Below, piece by piece: positions 22,588 through 27,682 of a DNA stretch of 27,682 bases. The position numbers and the translations under genes are program-made. Origin of the DNA: UBA1189 sp045612065 (GTDB taxonomy: Bacteria; Bacteroidota; Bacteroidia; Bacteroidales; Bacteroidaceae); contig JAZKYH010000046.1 of the NCBI GenBank assembly GCA_045612065.1, forward strand, positions 1 to 27,682, given 5' to 3'. Each line of letters starts with the position of its first letter. Position 1 is the stretch's first letter. The notes below the pieces were generated by a model. That model ran no database searches, was not told where the DNA came from, and worked only from the letters and a program-made list of their open reading frames with translations.

Positions 22588-23799
22588 ATGAAAAAGATGA
22601 GATTAGCCTTAATGTTTGTAGCCTTGGCAGCTATCAGTGCAAAGAGTTATGCAGCGATGAGTTTGAATGAGATCCGTCATGAAGCTCGTTTTCTCACCGA
22701 TCGTATGGGACACGAGTTGGGACTCTCGAACCGCCAGTATGAGGATGTATATGAGATAAACTTTGACTTCCTCTACCAAGTGAATGAAGTGATTGACGAT
22801 GTAGTATATGGATATGACGATGCCATTGACTATTACTACTACCTGCTCGACGTACGCAATGAGGACCTCATGTATGTACTCCGCAATAGTCAGTATCGCA
22901 AATTCGTAAATCGCGAATACTTCTATCGTCCTATTCATATGGTGAATCGTACATGGAGAATGCGTATATGGGACCGATACAGCGATCGCGACTACTTCTA
23001 CTTCAGTATCCCCGTTAACTTTAATACCTATATCGGTACTCATAATCGCATACATTTTACATTAAGTTATTATGCCGATAGGTATACTCACAAACTGTTC
23101 GAAGGTGCATTCCGTCTATGGGGTGGAGGCTATAACCACCACAAACACGACGGTTGGAAGAGCCTCGGCAAGAAGAAGCACACCTTTCCTAATAGTCGCC
23201 CTTGGAGTAATGCCAAGAACTATGAGAAGAGTCGTCATGACCTTAAAGAGGGTTTCGTGAATATTCCTTCTCGCGACAGTAGCAAGCGCAAGGTTAAGGT
23301 TAGCTCAGAGGAGAATCGTCGCACCGCCGTAATCTCAGATACTCCGACTCGCAAGGGCAACTCTGCAAATCGCAGTTCCTCTTCAGATGTGAAGAATTCT
23401 ACTCGTAATGCTAACACTTCAAGTTCGGTACGAAGCAATAGTAGTAGCAATAGTGGCTCAAGCAGTAAGCGTAACGACGTGTCTCGCAGTAGCAATAGCA
23501 ACAGTAACACCAGAAGCTCCAACGTGTCAAGCAATGGTTCATCGCGCAATAGTAGTAACAATGCCGGAAGTAATATCACTCGTAGTAGCAATGTTAACAA
23601 TAGTAGTAACAATAATGCTGTCCGTAATGCCAGTAGCGCAAGCAAGAACTCCAAGGCGTCAAGTGTGACCCGTATTGGCTCATCAAATGGTAGCTCATCG
23701 AATAGGAGTAGTAGCAGCGTTTCAAGCAGTCGCAGCAGTGCATCAAGCAGTGGTAATTCAGTCAGCCGTAGCAGTAGCTCTTCCTCACGTTCACGATAG
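22588..23799 (+). CDS. Exported protein of unknown function with Ser/Asn/Arg low-complexity tail
   Basis: The 403-residue protein begins with a type I signal peptide (MKKMRLALMFVALAAISAKSYA). Residues about 24-190 form a compact region rich in Tyr, Asp and Arg (for example YGYDDAIDYYYYLLDVRNED and REYFYRPIHMVNRTWRMRIWDRY). I recall similar uncharacterised exported proteins in Bacteroidales but know no function. From about residue 230 the sequence becomes basic, and from about 270 to the end it is almost only Ser, Asn, Arg, Thr and Lys with scattered Gly, Ala and Val, ending SSSSRSR. Such a tail should be disordered and strongly cationic. It could bind nucleic acid, polysaccharide or the cell surface; this is speculation. 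It has its own promoter and a perfect 16-pair terminator. Confidence 0.75.
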   Translation: MKKMRLALMFVALAAISAKSYAAMSLNEIRHEARFLTDRMGHELGLSNRQYEDVYEINFDFLYQVNEVIDDVVYGYDDAIDYYYYLLDVRNEDLMYVLRNSQYRKFVNREYFYRPIHMVNRTWRMRIWDRYSDRDYFYFSIPVNFNTYIGTHNRIHFTLSYYADRYTHKLFEGAFRLWGGGYNHHKHDGWKSLGKKKHTFPNSRPWSNAKNYEKSRHDLKEGFVNIPSRDSSKRKVKVSSEENRRTAVISDTPTRKGNSANRSSSSDVKNSTRNANTSSSVRSNSSSNSGSSSKRNDVSRSSNSNSNTRSSNVSSNGSSRNSSNNAGSNITRSSNVNNSSNNNAVRNASSASKNSKASSVTRIGSSNGSSSNRSSSSVSSSRSSASSSGNSVSRSSSSSSRSR

Positions 23800-23813
23800 A
23801 TGGGGAGACTCGT

Positions 23814-23850
23814 AAAGAAAGGAATCAGCATCGCTGATTCCTTTCTTTTT
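23814..23850. terminator. Bidirectional terminator between convergent genes
   Basis: AAAGAAAGGAATCAGC (23814-23829), loop ATC, GCTGATTCCTTTCTTT (23833-23848): a perfect 16-pair inverted repeat with T-rich tails on both strands. It serves the exported protein (plus) and the FHA gene (minus, ending at 23865). Confidence 0.9.
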
Positions 23851-23864
23851 ATTGTTTCGAGTTT

Positions 23865-24404
23865 TTACTCTGCAGTGTGGAGTATCAACGTGGTAGCGCC
23901 GAGAGTAATGATGGCGCCATCTTCTATTCGTATCCGATCCTTGGCACCCAACACTTCATTCATCAAGAAGGTTCCCGTGATGCTATCATTGTCGCGTAAG
24001 GTATAGACAAGTTTGCCTGTCTTACCGCGTTTCACGTTGAGCACACAATGGTGGCGGTCCATGCTGGGGTCGTTGGTCTCGATAGGTATTTGTACTTCGT
24101 CACCTTTATTACGACGCCCAATGATGTTATCGCCCAACTGCAGAGGATGTTCCTGGCGGAAGCCGAAGACATTCTCTACGGCTACGATGCTGCCTACATT
24201 CTCCTGCTGTTCCTCGGGAGAGGGGAGGGGAGTTTGGCCTTTGTTCTCTTCGCGCTGCAGGGCACGCAACTTGCTCACGCCAATGCGTATGCCAAACTGT
24301 TTTTGACAGTTGTCGCACACGAATACGAGCGACTGGCCATCGGCATACTTGGTCTCGTCGAACTGGATGAAATGGTCACACTTGGGACAGCGTACTCTCT
24401 TCAT
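23865..24404 (-). CDS. Zinc-ribbon and FHA-domain protein
   Basis: The 179-residue protein joins an N-terminal zinc ribbon (Cys6, Cys9, Cys30, Cys33, in CPKC and CDNC) to a C-terminal forkhead-associated domain (about residues 85-179). The FHA phosphothreonine-binding residues are visible: GRR (96-98), Ser114 and His118 in SMDRHHCVLNV, and the later SITGTFLMNE in place of the usual NGT(F/Y)VN. FHA domains bind phosphothreonine peptides, so a signalling or scaffold role is likely; no kinase is encoded nearby. Residues 53-71 (ENKGQTPLPSPEEQQENVG) form a Pro/Gln/Glu linker that may come from a repeat insert. It follows the HU/SPOR gene by 67 bases on the same strand with no clear promoter between, so the two are probably co-transcribed. 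Confidence 0.85.
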   Translation of the reverse strand: MKRVRCPKCDHFIQFDETKYADGQSLVFVCDNCQKQFGIRIGVSKLRALQREENKGQTPLPSPEEQQENVGSIVAVENVFGFRQEHPLQLGDNIIGRRNKGDEVQIPIETNDPSMDRHHCVLNVKRGKTGKLVYTLRDNDSITGTFLMNEVLGAKDRIRIEDGAIITLGATTLILHTAE

Positions 24405-24427
24405 GTCTTAAGTTATGGATTTTTGTT

Positions 24428-24462
24428 TTAGCTCTTAGTCTCAACTGCCAATAGCCAACTAC
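24428..24462. repeat. Degenerate 7-base repeat x5 between the HU/SPOR and FHA genes
   Basis: Units TTAGCTC, TTAGTCT, CAACTGC, CAATAGC, CAACTAC. The first unit is the reverse complement of the GAGCTAA unit at 13346. More degenerate than the other arrays. It fills most of the 67-base gap between two co-oriented genes. Confidence 0.55.
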
Positions 24463-24471
24463 AGATTATCC

Positions 24472-25578
24472 TTAATTGCGCACTGCGAGTAGCCAAGCGT
24501 TTTGGAATTTTTCATTCTGGCGTAAGATCCTGAGCTGCTCGTTGGCCTCGTCCTTATCGGTAAACTGCATGAGCGATACGCGCACGCGATTATCGCGCTC
24601 CACGAGTGAAGCTTCCGCATAGCCCATGCTATTATATTGGCTCAGAGTTTCATCTGCTCCGCGGTGACTGGGAAGACTGGCCACGATGATGTGGTAGACC
24701 TTTGTTGACTGAGTTGAGGTAATGGCCGGTTGAGGTGCTTCGGTTGTTGCAGTTGCGGGTATCTCTTCTACTATTGCTTCTGTTGGCGTTTCCACAATGG
24801 TGGCGCTCTCAACTTCAGGAGTAACTATGGGTTCTTCTATGATGGAGAGTGCAGCTGCGGTTTGTATGGTGTCGCAACTCTCTGCATAACTTTCGGTCAC
24901 GATGGGTGCGGCATCAGGCTCTGGTGTAACGATTGGTGCTTGAGACGTTTTAATAAAATCGGTCAACTGCAATGATGCCACATCGGTAGGACGATGCTTC
25001 CCCGTGGGAAGAGCCACCATAATTAATAGTAGGAATACGGCTGCGGTAGACATCACGCGATGGAGCACCTCTTTATTGATGTGCCAATTGACGACTGTCG
25101 TTTTCTTAGAAACGGTGTTACCGTCTTTCTGAGATGGTACTTCCGATTGGTGCAAATGGCTTAGCTCTTTTATGACGAACGAACCTAAACCAAAATGCAT
25201 GGACGAGGCGATGCCTGCTGCATCGGGTGTAAATTGTAACGACTGGTGTATGTCCTGCGTAAGAGTTCCTATGCGAGGTAATGTCGCACATCCCTCTTCG
25301 TCAAGCATGTCTGCCAGTTGCTCTACGGCAACGTCTACCATATAAGTAGCACGTGCATAGTCTACTTGGTAGCTCCTCATATAGCTCTGTGTCAGTAGGC
25401 CGTCGTTCATTGTGATGGCCGCATTAAAGCTGATGCCACGTGACGGAGGATAGTACAATGCTTCCTCACTCACGTAGTAGGCGGGCACATCGTGCGCAAT
25501 GAATCCACCGAAACCTGGCAGTATCACGCAGTCATTGTCGCGAAGCAACAGTTCAATATGTCGAGCTAAATTTTTCAT
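24472..25578 (-). CDS. HU-like (HU-CCDC81 type) and SPOR-domain membrane protein
   Basis: Start chosen at 25578 (MKNLARHIELLLRDNDCVILPGFGGF), directly after the promoter; the earlier in-frame ATG at 25695 precedes it. The 368 residues hold two HU-like domains (about 1-60 and 63-135; the first has the PGFGGF and YYPPSRGISFN pattern of bacterial HU-CCDC81 proteins), a membrane helix (172-190, HRVMSTAAVFLLLIMVALP), a Pro/Thr/Glu/Ala/Val-rich linker (200-290) and a C-terminal SPOR domain (292-368, YHIIVASLPSHRGADETLSQYNSMGY). SPOR domains bind denuded septal peptidoglycan. The topology puts the HU-like part in the cytosol and SPOR in the periplasm, so the protein could link the nucleoid or a cytosolic partner to the division site. 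That role is inference. Confidence 0.85.
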   Translation of the reverse strand: MKNLARHIELLLRDNDCVILPGFGGFIAHDVPAYYVSEEALYYPPSRGISFNAAITMNDGLLTQSYMRSYQVDYARATYMVDVAVEQLADMLDEEGCATLPRIGTLTQDIHQSLQFTPDAAGIASSMHFGLGSFVIKELSHLHQSEVPSQKDGNTVSKKTTVVNWHINKEVLHRVMSTAAVFLLLIMVALPTGKHRPTDVASLQLTDFIKTSQAPIVTPEPDAAPIVTESYAESCDTIQTAAALSIIEEPIVTPEVESATIVETPTEAIVEEIPATATTEAPQPAITSTQSTKVYHIIVASLPSHRGADETLSQYNSMGYAEASLVERDNRVRVSLMQFTDKDEANEQLRILRQNEKFQNAWLLAVRN

Positions 25579-25586
25579 TCGTTGGG

Positions 25587-25618
25587 CAAAATTAGTGCAA
25601 GGCGAGTGAAAATGCAAA
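25587..25618 (-). promoter_or_regulatory. Promoter of the HU/SPOR gene
   Basis: Minus strand: TTTG at 25618-25615, 20-base spacer, TAATTTTG at 25594-25587, a full consensus match. The expected start near 25583 leaves only about 5 bases before the ATG at 25578, so the mRNA would be nearly leaderless. Confidence 0.65.
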
Positions 25619-25777
25619 TTTATTTGCGATTTTCCGAGCCACAGCCTGATTAAAGACTGTGTTACAGACTTGAGTTGGTGCAGGCGAAAGTGCAAGTCTC
25701 AATGAACTAAAGTGGAATAGATTTCGTATTTTCTTTACTGAGTGGGGTCAAGATTCTATGATATTAAATTTATTTCG

Positions 25778-25785
25778 TACTTTTG
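25778..25785 (+). promoter_or_regulatory. -7 box for tsaD
   Basis: TACTTTTG, a perfect TAnnTTTG, without a TTTG at the -33 position. Start near 25789 excludes the ATG at 25742 as the tsaD start and leaves a leader of about 16 bases to GTG 25805. Confidence 0.5.
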
Positions 25786-25804
25786 CATCATAATACGAAT
25801 TAGT

Positions 25805-26833
25805 GTGGAAAAAGACATTATTATATTAGGTATTGAATCGTCGTGTGACGACACCTCAGCTGCCGTAATCAGAAATGGTGAATTGCTGTCAAATGTGACT
25901 GCCAGTCAGGCTGTACACGAGGGCTATGGAGGCGTGGTCCCTGAGTTAGCCTCGCGTGCTCATGAGCAAAATATTGTGCCTGTGGTTGACCAGGCCATCA
26001 AAAAAGCGGGTATAACTAAGGAGCAAATTTCGGCTGTGGCTTTTACGAGAGGTCCCGGACTCATGGGCTCGTTACTCGTTGGCGTGTCGTTTGCCAAAGG
26101 CTTCGCCCGTTCACTCGGTATCCCTCTCATTGATGTGAATCATTTGCAAGGACATGTGTTGGCGCATTTTATTCAAGAGCCTGACGTAAAGAAAGATGTA
26201 CCTCAATATCCTTTCTTATGCTTGCTCGTTTCGGGAGGTAATTCGCAGATCGTTCTTGTCAAGGCATACAACGATATGCAAGTCATCGGTCAGACTATTG
26301 ATGATGCTGCAGGCGAGGCTATCGACAAGTGCTCGAAGGTGATGGGGTTGGGCTATCCTGGTGGTCCCATTATCGACCGTTTGGCGCGGCAGGGTAATCC
26401 GAAGGCTTTCAACTTTAGCAAACCCAATATTGTTGGTTATGATTATAGCTTCAGCGGTTTGAAGACTTCATTCCTCTATTTCTTGCGCGACCGTTTGAAA
26501 GAGAATCCTGATTTTATTGAGCAAAACAAGGAAGATTTGGCCGCATCGCTCGAAACGACCATAGTGGATATTCTGATGAAAAAGTTGCGTCTTGCGGCCA
26601 AAGAGCTCGGTATCAAGGAAGTGGCGGTGGCTGGTGGTGTGTCGGCCAATACAGGTTTGCGTGAAGCGTTCCTTGATCATGCTCGTCGTTATCGTTGGAA
26701 TGTTTATATTCCTAAGTTTGGATATACCACCGATAATGCTGCAATGATAGCAATTACAGGTTACTACAAGTTTATGGACAAAGACTTTTGTAGTATCGAC
26801 AAACCTGCATATTCGCGTGTTAGTATCGGGTAA
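25805..26833 (+). CDS. tsaD: tRNA N6-adenosine threonylcarbamoyltransferase TsaD
   Basis: The protein of 342 residues, started at GTG 25805, reads VEKDIIILGIESSCDDTSAAVIRNG, the canonical TsaD N-terminus right after the start. The alternative ATG at 25742 adds a hydrophobic segment and lies upstream of the likely transcript start. The metal-binding residues are His113 and His117 (NHLQGH) and Asp310 (TTDNAAM). ASRAHEQNIVPVV, FTRGPGLMGSLLVG, CLLVSGGNSQIVLV and VAGGVSANTGLREAF of the ASKHA fold are present. TsaD transfers threonylcarbamoyl from TC-AMP to A37 of ANN-decoding tRNAs, with TsaB and TsaE (not in this window). The gene is divergent from the HU/SPOR gene. Confidence 0.97.
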   Translation: MEKDIIILGIESSCDDTSAAVIRNGELLSNVTASQAVHEGYGGVVPELASRAHEQNIVPVVDQAIKKAGITKEQISAVAFTRGPGLMGSLLVGVSFAKGFARSLGIPLIDVNHLQGHVLAHFIQEPDVKKDVPQYPFLCLLVSGGNSQIVLVKAYNDMQVIGQTIDDAAGEAIDKCSKVMGLGYPGGPIIDRLARQGNPKAFNFSKPNIVGYDYSFSGLKTSFLYFLRDRLKENPDFIEQNKEDLAASLETTIVDILMKKLRLAAKELGIKEVAVAGGVSANTGLREAFLDHARRYRWNVYIPKFGYTTDNAAMIAITGYYKFMDKDFCSIDKPAYSRVSIG

Positions 26834-26896
26834 ATTCGGAGGATGTGCGAGAAAAAAAGAAAAACGGCTGTTAAAACGAAATTAGTAGCCGATTTA

Positions 26897-26928
26897 TTTG
26901 GCTATCTCGTAAAAAAGTAGTTACTTTG
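26897..26928 (+). promoter_or_regulatory. Promoter of the rpmB-rpmG-DUF4295 operon
   Basis: TTTG at 26897-26900, 20-base spacer, TTACTTTG at 26921-26928 (one mismatch). A small inverted repeat, TAGCC/GGCTA (26886-26890 and 26900-26904), overlaps the -33 box and might affect its use. Start near 26932, leader about 48 bases. Confidence 0.55.
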
Positions 26929-26979
26929 CACGCTGAAATTTGAATGCAGAGAAAATAAACATCAAAACAATAGATCGAA

Positions 26980-27240
26980 ATGTCTAAGATTTGTCAAATT
27001 ACCGGTAAGAAAGCCATGATTGGCAACAATGTTTCGCACTCTAAGCGTCGCACAAAGCGCACTTTTGAGGTGAACTTGTTTAGAAAGAAATTCTTCTATG
27101 TAGAAGAGAATTGTTGGATTCAGTTGCGCTTGAGCGCCGCTGGTCTTCGTTTGATTAACAAGAAAGGTTTGGACGCTGCTTTGAAGCAAGCTTTTGCTGA
27201 GGGTCACTGCACTCCGAACGATATTAAAGTAATTGCGTAA
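26980..27240 (+). CDS. rpmB: 50S ribosomal protein L28
   Basis: The 86-residue basic protein begins MSKICQITGKKAMIGNNVSHSKRRTKRTF, the L28 signature, and continues FEVNLFRKKFFYVEE. L28 is part of the large subunit near the E site. The length is normal for Bacteroidetes. It heads a three-gene operon with L33 15 bases downstream. Confidence 0.98.
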   Translation: MSKICQITGKKAMIGNNVSHSKRRTKRTFEVNLFRKKFFYVEENCWIQLRLSAAGLRLINKKGLDAALKQAFAEGHCTPNDIKVIA

Positions 27241-27255
27241 AGGAGGGATCTGATT

Positions 27256-27444
27256 ATGGCAAAGAAAGTAAAAGGTAACAGAGTTCAAGTTATCCTCGAG
27301 TGCACAGAGCACAAGGAGAGCGGTATGCCGGGTACATCTCGTTATATCACCACTAAGAACAGAAAGAACACAACTGAGAGATTGGAGTTGAAGAAGTACA
27401 ACCCCATCTTGAAGCGTGTAACAGTTCACAAGGAAATTAAGTAA
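27256..27444 (+). CDS. rpmG: 50S ribosomal protein L33
   Basis: The 62-residue protein MAKKVKGNRVQVILECTEHK... is a clear L33, ending YNPILKRVTVHKEIK. It has a single Cys, so it is the zinc-free type. A near-perfect Shine-Dalgarno AGGAGG lies at 27241-27246, directly after the L28 stop and 9 bases before the ATG; this is unusual in this phylum and settles the start. It is co-transcribed with rpmB. Confidence 0.97.
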   Translation: MAKKVKGNRVQVILECTEHKESGMPGTSRYITTKNRKNTTERLELKKYNPILKRVTVHKEIK

Positions 27445-27470
27445 TCACACCCTTAAAATAGTATAAGACT

Positions 27471-27623
27471 ATGGCAAAGAAAGCGGTTGCATCTCTTCAA
27501 ACAGGTAAGTCAGCTTCTTACTCAAAGGTTATTAAGATGGTAAAGTCTCCTAAGACCGGTGCTTACATCTTCGATGAGCAGATGGTTCCTTCTGAGAAGG
27601 TACAGGAGTTCCTCAAGAAGTAA
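27471..27623 (+). CDS. DUF4295-family small protein (50 aa)
   Basis: The ORF MAKKAVASLQTGKSASYSKV... ends VPSEKVQEFLKK, 50 residues, Lys-rich. It matches the DUF4295 family that, from general knowledge, follows rpmG in Bacteroidetes, often with ftsY next. The function is unknown; its size, charge and constant place with L28 and L33 suggest a ribosome-associated protein, which is inference. It starts 26 bases after the L33 stop and is followed by a strong hairpin. Confidence 0.9.
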   Translation: MAKKAVASLQTGKSASYSKVIKMVKSPKTGAYIFDEQMVPSEKVQEFLKK

Positions 27624-27644
27624 TTTATATTACACGACAATAGG

Positions 27645-27682
27645 CAAGCCCTGCAACATCCGCGTTGCGGGGCTTGTTGTTT
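27645..27682 (+). terminator. Hairpin with T-rich tail after the DUF4295 gene
   Basis: CAAGCCCTGCAAC (27645-27657) pairs with GTTGCGGGGCTTG (27664-27676), 13 pairs with one G-U and a 6-base loop, then TTGTTT at the window edge. It is a likely terminator of the ribosomal operon; the tail may continue outside. Confidence 0.75.

Noticed and set aside
23235..23831. 198-codon Leu-rich frame opposite the Ser/Asn-rich tail
   Set aside because: The Leu runs are the complement of AGY/AAY Ser and Asn codons, and the frame covers the terminator hairpin. Composition alone explains it.
25579..25695. N-terminal extension of the HU/SPOR protein
   Set aside because: The extension crosses the consensus promoter and has no family similarity; MKNLARHIELLL is the expected domain start.
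25742..25804. N-terminal extension of TsaD
   Set aside because: It lies upstream of the predicted transcript start, and TsaD proteins normally begin just before the GIESSCDDT motif.
1..27682. CRISPR array, prophage, insertion sequence or defence island
   Set aside because: No regularly spaced 25-40-base repeats, transposase, integrase, phage or known defence gene was seen; the tandem repeats have no spacers.

Overview
The window looks like a chromosomal segment from Bacteroidota, order Bacteroidales, most likely a Prevotella-like or Bacteroides-like anaerobe. The support is gene content (DUF4295 protein directly after rpmB-rpmG, HU-CCDC81/SPOR protein, lipoprotein GH43 and M1 enzymes), near-absence of Shine-Dalgarno sequences, and about ten promoters of the Bacteroidetes type (TTTG, 19-20 bases, TAnnTTTG). 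The genus is an inference. No rRNA, tRNA, CRISPR, prophage or insertion sequence was seen; most of the window is ordinary housekeeping DNA.

Layout. Bases 1-1215 (minus) hold the N-terminal 405 residues of the Hsp90 chaperone htpG, cut by the window edge. A 436-base gap with 7-base tandem repeats, a hairpin and a promoter leads to an overlapping pair: an outer-membrane beta-barrel-like protein and a lipoprotein metallophosphoesterase. Bases 3184-3911 lack a convincing gene but carry the most unusual DNA here: a minus-strand small-RNA unit with its own promoter, a five-codon ORF and an intrinsic terminator, followed by a separate hairpin-rich element. A GNAT acetyltransferase precedes a tripartite RND efflux operon (adaptor, pump, outer-membrane channel; 4528-10136). 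Then come uvrB, an N-acetylneuraminate-lyase family gene, a bidirectional terminator, and on the minus strand mfd with an upstream PhnA-family zinc-ribbon gene. Bases 17339-23799 (plus) hold a GH43 lipoprotein, an M1 aminopeptidase lipoprotein, a mannose-1-phosphate guanylyltransferase and an exported protein with a long Ser/Asn/Arg tail. The minus strand then holds a zinc-ribbon/FHA protein and an HU-like/SPOR membrane protein, divergent from tsaD. The window ends with rpmB-rpmG-DUF4295 and a terminator hairpin.

Gene groups. The efflux genes form a self-contained export unit with no recognisable local regulator. UvrB and Mfd both act in nucleotide-excision repair (Mfd couples it to transcription), and here they converge on either side of nanA. 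The rpmB group supplies ribosomal proteins.

Most unusual threads: (1) the small-RNA candidate at about 3284-3353; (2) the structured element at 3573-3723; (3) degenerate tandem repeats whose unit is always 7 bases, at five places, one inside the uvrB coding sequence where a one-copy change would shift frame before the UVR domain, and one supplying the mfd stop codon; (4) possible in-frame inserts in mfd and the FHA gene that share the 10-mer AACTCCCCTC.
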